NCBI RefSeq assembly: GCF_900086715.1 | Contig: NZ_FLKH01000012.1 | Span: 1 to 64,000, forward strand | Length of the DNA stretch: 64,000 nt | Reading direction: 5' to 3' | Source: Gracilibacillus timonensis | GTDB taxonomy: Bacteria; Bacillota; Bacilli; Bacillales; Amphibacillaceae | Part shown: positions 48,358 through 57,325 of the stretch, piece after piece | Position numbering within the stretch: position 1 is the stretch's first letter | Layout of the letters: each line of letters begins with the position of its first letter | The notes under the pieces: generated by a model | Seen by the model: the letters and a program-made list of their open reading frames with translations, nothing else | What the model was told of the DNA's origin: nothing | Databases searched by the model: none | Position numbers and translations under genes: made by a program

Positions 48358-49121
48358 TACAGCAACGAATAGATAAGTTATCTTACTATGTTTGTGAGAA
48401 TCGACATGAAATGGGGAGAACAGCCGCAGCATTGGCTGCAGAACGGATAAAGCAGGCTTTGTCCAAGAAAGAAGAGGTAAGAATCATATTTGCCGCTGCC
48501 CCATCACAACTAGAATTTATTGACGAGCTAACCAGTGATTCATCTATCGATTGGTCGAGGATAATCGGTTTTCATATGGATGAATACATTGGCTTAACCA
48601 ACTACAAAGATCAGCGATTTGCAGTGTTTATTAAAGAGAATATTGCAGATAAAGTGAATATGAAAGACATGCATTATTTTGATACGTTAGCTGATCCAGA
48701 AGAAGAAACGATCCGATATACAAGATTACTGCAAGAGGCACCTATTGATTTGGTATGTTTGGGAATTGGGGAGAATGGTCACATTGCTTTTAATGACCCT
48801 CCGGTTGCCGATTTTAATGATGTTAAGCTAGTAAAGCAAGTAGAGCTTGATCAAACATGTAAGCAGCAACAAGTCAATGATGGTTGTTTTCCAACGATTG
48901 ATGAAGTACCAAAAATGGCTTGGACGTTAACGATCCCTGCCTTAGTTTCGTCAAAATCCATGGTTTGTGTGGTACCTGGAGAACGTAAAGCACAAGCCGT
49001 TTATCATATGTTAAAAGGAGAAATAAGTACGGCATGCCCTGCTTCTATTTTAAGAATCCACTCAGATGCCCACTTAGTGATGGATAGAGAAGCCTTTGGA
49101 GTGGTGAATGATGGTAAATAA
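48354..49121 (+). CDS. nagB: glucosamine-6-phosphate deaminase
   Basis: Converts glucosamine-6-phosphate to fructose-6-phosphate and ammonia. It is 255 residues, with GFHMDEYIGL (Asp76, Glu77) and LGIGENGHIAFNDPP (His143), the active-site loops of the family. The segment after it (QVNDGCFPTIDEVPKMAWTLTIPAL) is closer to NagB-like variants than to E. coli NagB, so a related aminosugar phosphate is possible. Its ATG overlaps the previous stop as ATGA and its end overlaps nagA by fourteen bases. Confidence 0.88.
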   Translation: MIQQRIDKLSYYVCENRHEMGRTAAALAAERIKQALSKKEEVRIIFAAAPSQLEFIDELTSDSSIDWSRIIGFHMDEYIGLTNYKDQRFAVFIKENIADKVNMKDMHYFDTLADPEEETIRYTRLLQEAPIDLVCLGIGENGHIAFNDPPVADFNDVKLVKQVELDQTCKQQQVNDGCFPTIDEVPKMAWTLTIPALVSSKSMVCVVPGERKAQAVYHMLKGEISTACPASILRIHSDAHLVMDREAFGVVNDGK

Positions 49122-50259
49122 CATCATAGGATATAACTATCAAACGAAGGATCTAGAATCAATCGAATGGGATAATGGTGTCATTACTAATATCCAGCCG
49201 GTAAAAGGAGTAGAGAGTTCTGATAATATCATTGCCCCAGGATTGGTAGATATGCAAGTCAACGGTTATAGGGGAATTGATTTTAATCAATCTCCCCTTA
49301 ATCAACAAGAGTGGCAGACAGTTATGTTGGATATGGCGAAACATGGTGTGACTACCTTTTACCCTACCATCATCACTAATTCTTTTGAAAAGTTAGCTGA
49401 TCTGTTTCATGAATCGGTGAAGATACTTGATCCATTAGAGGTTTCGACGATTGGTGGTTTTCATTTGGAGGGGCCCTATATTTCAACCGAAGATGGACCA
49501 CGTGGGGCTCATGATAAGTCTTTTGTCCGAGCGCCCAGTTGGCAAGAGTTCTCTCATCTGCAACGTAAAGCAAATGGAAAAATAAAACTAGTTACCTTAT
49601 CACCCGAATGGGAAGAAGCTCCCCTGTTTATTGAAAAGGCGAAAGATGAAGGCGTAATCACGGCCATAGGTCATACAGCTGCCAATAGCGATGATATTCG
49701 AAAAGCAGTTAACGCCGGTTCCAGTTTGTCGACTCATCTTGGTAACGGAGCCCATGTGTTATTGCCAAGGCATCCTAATTACCTATGGGACCAGTTGGCA
49801 GAGGATGATTTATCTGCTTCTGTTATTTCAGATGGACATCATCTACCTGCTTCTGTATTGAAGGTCATTCATCAAGTAAAGGGTGATCAGATGGTTTTAG
49901 TAAGTGACAGTGTAGCGCTTGCTGGATTACCTCCAGGAAGCTATACATCTCCAGTAGGAGGAAAAGTAGTGTTAACGAAAGAGGGAAGGTTGCATCTAAA
50001 AGATAACCCGAAGCTTCTAGCGGGATCGGCTATGAACTTGCTTCAGGGAATTCACCATCTTATTCATACAGGTATTACAGAGTTTGCAGAGGCTTGGGAT
50101 AAAGCTTCCATCCTCCCTGCCAAGTTATTAAACCTACCTCAACAGCGGGGACTATCCATCGGAGCACCTGCCGATTTGGTCATTTATAATAAAGAAACGA
50201 ATCAGGTGATGGAAACGTACAAAGAAGGAATACCACTATTAAATAGAAAGGAAGGATAA
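49108..50259 (+). CDS. nagA: N-acetylglucosamine-6-phosphate deacetylase
   Basis: Removes the acetyl group from GlcNAc-6-phosphate, feeding NagB. A 383-residue amidohydrolase: IIAPGLVDMQVNGYRGIDFN at the start, GGFHLEGPYIS (metal Glu), AIGHTAANSDDI and STHLGNGAHVLLPRHP (metal His), and LVSDSVALAG (catalytic Asp). Two ATG codons in a row are possible starts after GGAG. It overlaps nagB. The THLGNGAHVL version differs from the common HLFNAM motif, so this is a variant subfamily. Confidence 0.9.
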   Translation: MMVNNIIGYNYQTKDLESIEWDNGVITNIQPVKGVESSDNIIAPGLVDMQVNGYRGIDFNQSPLNQQEWQTVMLDMAKHGVTTFYPTIITNSFEKLADLFHESVKILDPLEVSTIGGFHLEGPYISTEDGPRGAHDKSFVRAPSWQEFSHLQRKANGKIKLVTLSPEWEEAPLFIEKAKDEGVITAIGHTAANSDDIRKAVNAGSSLSTHLGNGAHVLLPRHPNYLWDQLAEDDLSASVISDGHHLPASVLKVIHQVKGDQMVLVSDSVALAGLPPGSYTSPVGGKVVLTKEGRLHLKDNPKLLAGSAMNLLQGIHHLIHTGITEFAEAWDKASILPAKLLNLPQQRGLSIGAPADLVIYNKETNQVMETYKEGIPLLNRKEG

Positions 50260-50262
50260 AAG

Positions 50263-51015
50263 ATGCAAATTATGTTAGATTATTATAAAGAGATTCAAAC
50301 CTATTTAGAAGCAATTATACAAACAGAAGAAGAACATATCCAAGAAGCTGCTGAAGCAGTAGCACAGCATATTGAAAAGGATCGCACATTTTTTGTCTAT
50401 GGTCCGGGAGGTCATTCCAATTTAGCATCACAAGAAGTGTTTTTTCGAGCCGGTGGTTTAATGCATGCCAACGCGATACTAGATGAAGGTACATTACTTA
50501 GTAGCGGAGCACTTCGTTCGATGGCCATTGAGCGAACACCTGGATATGGTAAAATAGTGATGGATAACTATCAAATAGGTGATGGCGATTTGCTGATTTT
50601 AGTAAACGCATATGGCATCAATACAACCGTTATTGAATCGGCTATCGAGGCAAAACAACGAGGGGCTAAGGTGATTGGTATATCATCGGTAGAACATGCG
50701 AAAGATACACCAGCAACACATCCTGCTCGCCATCCATCTAAGAAAAATTTACATGACATTGTTGACATACATGTGGATTCTAAAGTGCAAGTTGGCGACG
50801 CGGTGATTTCCATTGAAGGAGTGGAACAAAAAGTTGGTGCCGTTTCTACCTTTGTTAACGCTTTTATCATGAATTCGATAACCATGCAGACAACGAAGTT
50901 ATTGAATGCTCAAGAAGTGGAACCACCGATTTGGAAAAGTGGTAACGCAACAGGAGGAGATGAATGGAATCAACAATTCTTGGGTCGATTCCAAGGTAAG
51001 ATGAAGCATTTATAA
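50263..51015 (+). CDS. SIS-domain sugar isomerase-like protein
   Basis: A 250-residue cytoplasmic protein with one SIS phosphosugar-binding domain: FFVYGPGGHSNLASQEVFFRAGG near residue 45 and GDLLILVNAYGINTTVIESAIEAKQRGAKVIGISS further on. It resembles the UPF0309 group of sugar isomerase-like proteins. It starts three bases after nagA and precedes the ROK gene. It may isomerise or bind a phosphorylated amino sugar. The exact reaction is unknown. Confidence 0.82.
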   Translation: MQIMLDYYKEIQTYLEAIIQTEEEHIQEAAEAVAQHIEKDRTFFVYGPGGHSNLASQEVFFRAGGLMHANAILDEGTLLSSGALRSMAIERTPGYGKIVMDNYQIGDGDLLILVNAYGINTTVIESAIEAKQRGAKVIGISSVEHAKDTPATHPARHPSKKNLHDIVDIHVDSKVQVGDAVISIEGVEQKVGAVSTFVNAFIMNSITMQTTKLLNAQEVEPPIWKSGNATGGDEWNQQFLGRFQGKMKHL

Positions 51016-51039
51016 TGTCAATGATGCTCTGAGGAGTGT

Positions 51040-52185
51040 ATGACTGTGTCAAAAGGTACTGGAATATTAAGAGAAGTAAATAAGCGCAAATTATTGTCTT
51101 TAGTAAGAAGATATAAGCAAACATCGCGAAAAGACCTTGTTGCTCAAATGGGGGTAAGCAAAAATACGGTTTCCCTGATTGTAGAAGAGCTAATGATTGC
51201 CGGTTTGATAGAAGAGGTGGGAATAAATGGGCAGTCTTCTAAAGGAAGACCAAAAATTACGCTTCAATTGGCAGAATCAGCATACCAATCAATTGGCGTT
51301 TTAGTGAACGATGATCATATTCAAGTAACCGTGATGCATTACAATGGTGATATATTAGAGAATCAAAAAATAGATTGTTCGTGTCAACATATAGAACAGA
51401 CGAAAGATACCATTGTCTCTGTCATTAAGGACATTCAAGGTCGGTATAGTAACATTGTAGGTGTAGGGATTGCTATACCAGGTATTGTTAATTGCGATCA
51501 GTCGATTGTATATGAATCAGCAAGGTTAGGATGGAGGAATGAGTTATTTGACCTCAATAAAGAATATGGTTTGGCGATCCCTGTTCGAATTCAAAATAGG
51601 GTGAGAATGAACGCCTTGCAAAGTATAGAACAAGATGTTGCAACGTCAGAAAAAAGTATATTTTTTCTTCAGGTGAGCGAAGGAGTTGGTGGTGCATTTA
51701 TTGATCATCATCAGATATTGAGTGGAGGAAGCTGGACAGCAGGGGAAATTGGACATATTTCCGTAAAGGATAATGGTCCGCTTTGCACTTGCGGTCAAAA
51801 CGGATGTCTAGAAGTATTGATTAGTGAGCTGGCATTTGCCAAACGAATACAAGAAACGAGGGGAAAGAAGGTAGAATTACCACTACAAGATATCCATTCA
51901 GAGGAAGTGGAAGTGATAGCCAATGAATTTGGCAATTACCTTGGCAAAGCACTAATCCATATTATTCACCTGATGAATCCAGATCAAATTATTATCGACT
52001 CTCCTTACAACGCTTCCCAAGCATTTACGAATGCCTGCATGGAGAGGGTGCGATTATCGGCTTTACAAATCCCATTGATGATGACAAATATCCAGTTTCA
52101 AAAGAAGACGTATGATCAAGTCACGGGAGCTGCATTGTCTGTATTCCTTGATTTTGAACATAACAAGTTATCGTTTCATACATAG
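51040..52185 (+). CDS. ROK-family transcriptional repressor
   Basis: A 381-residue protein with an N-terminal winged helix (SRKDLVAQMGVSKNTVSLIVEELMIAGLIEE) and a ROK fold (IAIPGIV; zinc motif GEIGHISV...CTCGQNGC). Sugar-kinase essentials are lost: the ATP loop usually DIGGTK reads VNDDH, and the catalytic ENDA motif reads QNRVRMNA without Asp. It is therefore a repressor, not a kinase. As last gene of the operon it likely binds the 21-bp repeat at 44348-44368 and lets go when the sugar or its phosphate is present. Confidence 0.9.
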   Translation: MTVSKGTGILREVNKRKLLSLVRRYKQTSRKDLVAQMGVSKNTVSLIVEELMIAGLIEEVGINGQSSKGRPKITLQLAESAYQSIGVLVNDDHIQVTVMHYNGDILENQKIDCSCQHIEQTKDTIVSVIKDIQGRYSNIVGVGIAIPGIVNCDQSIVYESARLGWRNELFDLNKEYGLAIPVRIQNRVRMNALQSIEQDVATSEKSIFFLQVSEGVGGAFIDHHQILSGGSWTAGEIGHISVKDNGPLCTCGQNGCLEVLISELAFAKRIQETRGKKVELPLQDIHSEEVEVIANEFGNYLGKALIHIIHLMNPDQIIIDSPYNASQAFTNACMERVRLSALQIPLMMTNIQFQKKTYDQVTGAALSVFLDFEHNKLSFHT

Positions 52186-52198
52186 TTCGTTGGTGGTA

Positions 52199-52235
52199 AA
52201 GACGTCTATCGGTAATAATAACCGATAGACGTCTT
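52199..52235. terminator. bidirectional terminator between the ROK operon and the minus-strand permease operon
   Basis: AAGACGTCTATCGGT (52199-52213) and ACCGATAGACGTCTT (52221-52235) form a 15-pair perfect stem between convergent genes. Tails are only moderately T-rich. Confidence 0.8.
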
Positions 52236-52239
52236 GTTG

Positions 52240-53088
52240 TTATCCTTTAGTAGATCCGGCAGTTAGACCACTGATTAAATATTTTTGAATAAACACAAAT
52301 ACAATCGCAATAGGTATAACAATGAGAACTGCAGAAGCCATTAGTCTTCCCCAATCCACAATCCAGAGCCCCATAAAATTAAATACTCCTGTAGATAAAG
52401 TTCTCATGGAATCATCAGATACAAAAGTAAAAGTTAGAACAAATTCACTCCAGGCATGTACTAAAGCATAAATACCTGCAGAAATAATAGCAGGAACAGA
52501 CAGGGGTAGCATAATTCGGATGATGATGTAAATCTTGCTACAACCATCCAACATCGCTGCTTCTTCAATCTCGACTGGAATGGTATCAAAAAAACCTTTT
52601 AGCATCCAAGTAATGATTGGAACAGCAAATACTGTATAGGAAATAATTAAACCTAAGTAGGAATCAAGTAATCCTAGATTCATCATTGTCCGATAAAGCG
52701 GTATCATTAATAAAACTACAGGAATCATTTGAGCAAGTAGCATACCAACCCCAAATGCTTTAACACCAGGTGCTTTGCTTAGTCTGCTCAAAGTATAAGC
52801 ACCCAACACACCAATTACAATAGATAATAATACACTACCCACTGATACGATCAAACTGTTCATAAAATACGTAGGAAATTGTGTATCAAATAAAACAGAC
52901 CGAAAATTTTCAAAGGTTGGGTTTGCTGTGAATAGTGTTGGTTCTGGTGATCTCACCTCATTTGCTGGTTTAATAGCGGTTAAAAATGCCCAAAAAATAG
53001 GGAATAAACTATAGATGCCCGCAATCACTAGTAAGAAATAAGTAACTATGTTTAACAATTTCTTCTTTGTTTTTCTAGAGAAACGCAC
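52240..53088 (-). CDS. carbohydrate ABC permease, MalG type
   Basis: A 282-residue inner-membrane permease with six predicted helices; EAA loop EIEEAAMLDGCSKIYIIIRIMLPLSVPAI. Last gene of the GH4 - binding protein - permease - permease operon. It starts one base after the stop of the partner permease, with a GGAGGGG sequence before its start. No ATPase is encoded in the operon. Confidence 0.92.
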   Translation of the reverse strand: MRFSRKTKKKLLNIVTYFLLVIAGIYSLFPIFWAFLTAIKPANEVRSPEPTLFTANPTFENFRSVLFDTQFPTYFMNSLIVSVGSVLLSIVIGVLGAYTLSRLSKAPGVKAFGVGMLLAQMIPVVLLMIPLYRTMMNLGLLDSYLGLIISYTVFAVPIITWMLKGFFDTIPVEIEEAAMLDGCSKIYIIIRIMLPLSVPAIISAGIYALVHAWSEFVLTFTFVSDDSMRTLSTGVFNFMGLWIVDWGRLMASAVLIVIPIAIVFVFIQKYLISGLTAGSTKG

Positions 53089-53089
53089 A

Positions 53090-53980
53090 CTACCCCTCCT
53101 TTGTCCCTTGTCTATTTTGTAGCCAGAAATATAGTCCCATCAAACATATTAATATAATTACCATTAACACAGAAATGGCTGAAGCAGACCCGTAGTGGTA
53201 TTTCATAAAGGCCTCTTTATATGTTGCAATTGCCAATGTTTCTGTTGCATTTAAAGGACCACCTTCTGTTAAAATCCAAATGAAATCGAAATTGTTAAAG
53301 GTCCAAATTAAGTGTAATACAATTAGGATACTAGAAATTCCTTTTAATTTTGGTAATGTAATATGCCAAAACTTTTGAAACATATTTGCGCCATCTATTT
53401 CAGCAGCTTCTAATTCATTTTTATTAATCGTTTGTAAGACGGCTAAAAAAGAAATAGTATAAAATGGGAAACTTCTCCAAACGTTAATCCAAATAACAGA
53501 GAACATTGCAGTAGACTCACTTCCAAGCCAATTAATACTTTGATCAATGATTCCCATATTTAATAATAATACATTAATGATCCCGTAATCAGGATTTAAC
53601 ATCCATCTCCAAGTCATCCCTGCCACTACAATTGGAACAACCCAAGGAATAATCATAATACCTCTAAAAAAAGATCTTCCTTTTATCTTTTGGTTTAATA
53701 GGATGGCTATGCTCAAGCCTACAATATATTCTCCACCAACTGAACCGAAGGTATATACAATACTATTCTTTATATGCGTCCAAAATAGCGGGTCTTGTAT
53801 AATGTTTTTGAAGTTTTCGAAGGCAATAAAAGTATCATCTTCTGCAATAAGTAAATTTGCTTCATATAAGCTGTTAATAAATACTTGTATAATAGGAACC
53901 AATAATAATAAAACCAAAAACACAATAGCTGGTAACATAAAGAGATATGCTATGCCATGTTTGTTTAAATATCTGATCAT
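53090..53980 (-). CDS. carbohydrate ABC permease, MalF type
   Basis: A 296-residue inner-membrane permease with six predicted helices: start GIAYLFMLPAIVFLVLLLLVPIIQVFINSLYE, EAA loop ELEAAEIDGANMFQKFWHITLPKLKG. It pairs with the MalG-type permease downstream. A large hairpin separates it from the binding protein gene upstream, which may lower its expression relative to that gene. Confidence 0.92.
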   Translation of the reverse strand: MIRYLNKHGIAYLFMLPAIVFLVLLLLVPIIQVFINSLYEANLLIAEDDTFIAFENFKNIIQDPLFWTHIKNSIVYTFGSVGGEYIVGLSIAILLNQKIKGRSFFRGIMIIPWVVPIVVAGMTWRWMLNPDYGIINVLLLNMGIIDQSINWLGSESTAMFSVIWINVWRSFPFYTISFLAVLQTINKNELEAAEIDGANMFQKFWHITLPKLKGISSILIVLHLIWTFNNFDFIWILTEGGPLNATETLAIATYKEAFMKYHYGSASAISVLMVIILICLMGLYFWLQNRQGTKEG

Positions 53981-54005
53981 TTTAGCAACTCCTTTGTTTA
54001 GTGAG

Positions 54006-54052
54006 AGAGATACTATCTAGTTTTTAGTGCTCCTTAACTAAATAGTATCTCT
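54006..54052 (-). other. intergenic mRNA hairpin between binding protein and permease genes
   Basis: Arms at 54006-54022 and 54036-54052 pair over 17 positions with one mismatch (AGAGATACTAT...ATAGTATCTCT). On the transcribed minus strand no T-run follows, so it is not a simple terminator. It fits a stabilising or partly terminating hairpin that keeps binding protein mRNA in excess. Confidence 0.6.
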
Positions 54053-54057
54053 TCTTT

Positions 54058-55326
54058 TTATTGACTTAGTAGATCGTTATCAGCAAGGGATTGATTAATT
54101 TGATCAGATAGCCAAATGGCTGTTTCCTCTGGTGTTGATTCACCTAGTAAAACCTTTTGAAGGGATTGCGTCATAGAATCAATGATTCCTCCCATTGGAA
54201 CTGGTGGCCAAGACTTTCCATACTCTGCAATGTCGGTAAAGACTGTATTCCATTCTCCTTCCAATTCCATATCATTACGAATCGTTCTATTGCCCTTCGC
54301 ATAAATACTTTGTCCTTCTTCAGAACCCATCCACTCAATAAAATCTAAAGCAGCTTGTTGTTGATCAGAGTCTTCAAACACATACCATTGAGCTACTTCT
54401 AAGAAGGTGGCAGGAGTTTCCTTGTAAGGAGGAACCCCGTCTAATTTTACATCTGCCATCCCTTCTGGTTGTTGTTCTTCATAATCTGCAATCCAAGGTC
54501 CGTTTTGGGTAATAGCAACACTTCCTTGGGTGAAGTTCTGATCTAATTCTTGATATCCCCAACTAGTTTGATTTTGTGAAATCACACCTTGGTCAAGCAT
54601 ATCTTTGTATAACTGGAACACTTCTGTTGCCCTAGCTAATTGTTCTTCATCATCTGTCCAAGTATTTTTATAAGAACCTTCGTCGATTTCTTCGAGAATT
54701 TCAAGATTATTTGACCAAATAAAAACAGCTAGTTCTTGAGGAGCACGTGCAGATGTTGCACTTATTCCAAATGGATTTTCAACGCCTGCCTCATTAAGCT
54801 GCTGCCCTATAGTTAGTAGGTCATCCCATGTTTCAGGTGTTTCAACTCCAACTTCGTTCAACGTATCTTCATGATACATTTGAGCTCTAGTACCAATATA
54901 GCTTGGAAAAGCTACTATTTCATCATTCATAGACACACTATCCCAAACAGATTGAGGTACGCTATCTTTATCGCTCCAATTATTCACAAAATCTGTTAAG
55001 GGATGGAGCACACCCATAGAATTAAAATCTGCCATCCATTCTGCCAATCCTTGAGCAATATCAGGTGGGTTTCCATTTGCGGCAGAAGTAGTTATCTTTT
55101 GTTTCAGTTGCTCATAAGGAAGAACTTGAACATCAATATTTATATCAGGATTTAGTTCTTGGTATTTTTCGATTGCATCATAGTAACCACTGCGGTCCTC
55201 TGCTTCGTCTACATTCCACCAAATTTCAAGTGTGTTTTGATTACTACTTTCACTGCCAGTGCTATCATTTGAACTACAACCAAACAAGATTCCTAAACTC
55301 AAAGTTATAAATAATAATTTTTTCAT
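54058..55326 (-). CDS. sugar ABC transporter lipoprotein, solute-binding protein
   Basis: A 422-residue family-1 binding protein. The signal peptide ends in lipobox LFGC, followed by a Ser/Asn linker and TLEIWWNVDEAEDRSGYYDAIEKYQ. GNPPDIAQGLAEWMADF and ITQNGPWIADYEEQ are typical ligand-cleft segments. It sits eighteen bases after the GH4 gene, as MsmE does near MelA in B. subtilis. The probable ligand is an alpha-galactoside or similar oligosaccharide. Confidence 0.9.
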   Translation of the reverse strand: MKKLLFITLSLGILFGCSSNDSTGSESSNQNTLEIWWNVDEAEDRSGYYDAIEKYQELNPDINIDVQVLPYEQLKQKITTSAANGNPPDIAQGLAEWMADFNSMGVLHPLTDFVNNWSDKDSVPQSVWDSVSMNDEIVAFPSYIGTRAQMYHEDTLNEVGVETPETWDDLLTIGQQLNEAGVENPFGISATSARAPQELAVFIWSNNLEILEEIDEGSYKNTWTDDEEQLARATEVFQLYKDMLDQGVISQNQTSWGYQELDQNFTQGSVAITQNGPWIADYEEQQPEGMADVKLDGVPPYKETPATFLEVAQWYVFEDSDQQQAALDFIEWMGSEEGQSIYAKGNRTIRNDMELEGEWNTVFTDIAEYGKSWPPVPMGGIIDSMTQSLQKVLLGESTPEETAIWLSDQINQSLADNDLLSQ

Positions 55327-55344
55327 TACCTCTCACCCCTATTT

Positions 55345-56832
55345 TTAAAAATTACCTTTATCCGCTTCTCCCGCATTCTTAACGGCTTCTTCGCGATTTT
55401 GTGCCATCTCATCAACCGTCTTCACATGCAACCTGGCTGCTCCCTGATAATCTTTAGTAGGTATTAACTCCTCGTTTTGCAAGCGGTCTTTGGCAGCTGC
55501 GGTAGCTATTTTATATTGCGGCAGCCACTGCTCCTGCGCAACTAAGAATTCATCAACCATTTGCCAAATCTCTTTTGGATTACAAACAGCTCCTACTAAT
55601 GGATCCATCATCATGGCTTGTCGTAAAAGATAATCATCACCGTGAACTGCTGCCTCCACAGCCAGCCTTTGTACAGAAATACTGGCATTACAAACAGCTG
55701 CTGGCCCAAGCGGTAAGTCGCCAACAAGTGGCATATTAATCCCGTTTCGATCGACATAACCAGGTGCTTCGATGACAGCATCATCAGGTAAATTAGCAAT
55801 CACTCCTTGATTGATATAATTGAAGTGACCGCGATACGTTCTTCCGGTTTCTAATCCTTCTAAAATATAGGAGCCATGTTCTTGGCCTCTATTATCTTCT
55901 TTATACTCAAATGCAGGTTCTTTTAACCAATTGGGAAAGTCTGTTTCAAACCAATGACGTCCCTCGGTACAAACCCTTAAGTAACCGCCTGTTTCCCCAT
56001 TGATCCATGTGCTTAAGTCAATCCACTCGTTAATTTCTTCCGGGCGCTTGCGGTACCAAGGCAAGTACTCGCTTAAGTGTCCGTTAGATTCGGTACTGAA
56101 ATAACCGAAGCGGCGCAGCATATCAATGCGGACCTTCTCTTCTTGACTATACTCGGGATGTTGTTCAAATGCCTCTAATAAGTCAGCAGTGCGATCTTCG
56201 CCATCGGTTTGAACCTGGATATACCATGTTTGATGGTTAATCCCTGCGCAAATGATATCGACTTCTTCTTTCTCTCTTCCCAATGCTTCAGCAATTTGTT
56301 TATGCCCATTCTGCACCCCATGACATAGCCCAATTGTATGTACACCGCCATATGTGTTACATGCCCAAGTCATTATAGCCATTGGATTAGCGTAGTTCAA
56401 CAGCAGGCACTGCTCATAAGCAACTTCACGAATATCCTTACAAATTTCTAACATTTCAGCAATACCACGCTGCCCATACATAATCCCGCCAGCACATAGG
56501 GTATCACCAACACATTGATCCACCCCATATTTTAATGGAATCTCAATATCATGTTTGAAAGCTTCTAATCCACCAATTCTCACAACATTAAATATATATT
56601 TTGCGTCTTTTAATGCTTCGCGTCGATTGGTGGTAGCTTCAATTTGAATCGAGAGTCCATTCTCGTCAATATCGCGTTGACAGAGCTGGGTCACCATATC
56701 TAAATTTTTCTGGCTGATATCAGTGAAAGCAATTTCTATCCCTTTAAATTCAGGGACAGATAAAATATCTCGCAATAACCCTCGTGTAAAACCTATACTT
56801 CCTGCGCCTATGAATGCTATTTTAAATGAAAT
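55345..56832 (-). CDS. family 4 glycosidase (alpha-galactosidase/alpha-glucosidase type), ATT start
   Basis: A 495-residue NAD+ and Mn2+-dependent glycosidase acting on imported sugars. From the ATT at 56832 the protein begins SFKIAFIGAGSIGFTRGLL, the complete GH4 Rossmann loop (residues 9-14). AAGGAGG ends eight bases before that codon. The first conventional start, a TTG at 56775, would remove this NAD site. A stop lies seven codons upstream, so no other NTG is available. Other motifs are NYANPMA (Asn149), GLCHGVQ (Cys170, His171) and GINH (His200), the metal site. The layout with a binding protein and two permeases recalls the B. subtilis melibiose operon. Substrate class inferred. Confidence 0.88.
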   Translation of the reverse strand: MSFKIAFIGAGSIGFTRGLLRDILSVPEFKGIEIAFTDISQKNLDMVTQLCQRDIDENGLSIQIEATTNRREALKDAKYIFNVVRIGGLEAFKHDIEIPLKYGVDQCVGDTLCAGGIMYGQRGIAEMLEICKDIREVAYEQCLLLNYANPMAIMTWACNTYGGVHTIGLCHGVQNGHKQIAEALGREKEEVDIICAGINHQTWYIQVQTDGEDRTADLLEAFEQHPEYSQEEKVRIDMLRRFGYFSTESNGHLSEYLPWYRKRPEEINEWIDLSTWINGETGGYLRVCTEGRHWFETDFPNWLKEPAFEYKEDNRGQEHGSYILEGLETGRTYRGHFNYINQGVIANLPDDAVIEAPGYVDRNGINMPLVGDLPLGPAAVCNASISVQRLAVEAAVHGDDYLLRQAMMMDPLVGAVCNPKEIWQMVDEFLVAQEQWLPQYKIATAAAKDRLQNEELIPTKDYQGAARLHVKTVDEMAQNREEAVKNAGEADKGNF

Positions 56833-56850
56833 GATAAAGACCTCCTTGTT

Positions 56851-56896
56851 TTAATAATAGATATACTATAACATTGCAAAAATAAAAGCGCTTTCA
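56851..56896 (-). promoter_or_regulatory. promoter and perfect cre of the GH4 operon
   Basis: On the minus strand: cre TGAAAGCGCTTTTA (56896-56883), then TTGCAA (56879-56874), 17 bases, TATTAA (56856-56851). CcpA binding next to the -35 would give glucose repression. The 400 bases to the right of it (56897-57285) hold no gene I can see. Confidence 0.68.
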
Positions 56897-57285
56897 AAAT
56901 AATAACCAGAATAAGAATAGATGTATAAAATTCTAACTTTATTTATAATAGACGAGTAAAGTTAATGGCTAAAATCGAAATGAATATGCGATGTTAATGT
57001 ACTATTGGATTTGTCACAGTGTTAACTGTCATTATATCCTCATTTCAAAATGTCAGAAGATCAAAGTATATGAGAGTGAGAGACAACAAGGGTTTAAAGT
57101 CCTGATATAACGATCGGTGGGGATGAAGAGAAACCCATGAATAGCAGTTCTTCTTTATATGAATCACGTAAGAATAGACAATAAACGTATCATTGTGTAA
57201 TCCACCCTCAATCTAATTAATTTTTTGGATATTATTTTAACTTTGTTGTATTTTTTAGATGTTATGCTTATGAGATAATCCGTAT

Positions 57286-57299
57286 TGAAAGCGATAACA
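57286..57299 (+). promoter_or_regulatory. cre site upstream of the fourth sugar system
   Basis: TGAAAGCGATAACA matches the CcpA cre consensus. It lies 27 bases before the binding protein start, probably downstream of the promoter, a roadblock position. The promoter itself is not clear. Confidence 0.65.
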
Positions 57300-57325
57300 T
57301 TAATTGAAGGGGTGTTGATGGAAAA

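Noticed and set aside
44395-52185. Complete sialic acid catabolic operon
   Set aside because: The symporter, epimerase, NagA and NagB fit, but neither a sialate lyase nor a ManNAc kinase is encoded in the operon.
51040-52185. ROK sugar kinase
   Set aside because: The N-terminal helix-turn-helix and the loss of the ATP loop and catalytic Asp point to a repressor.
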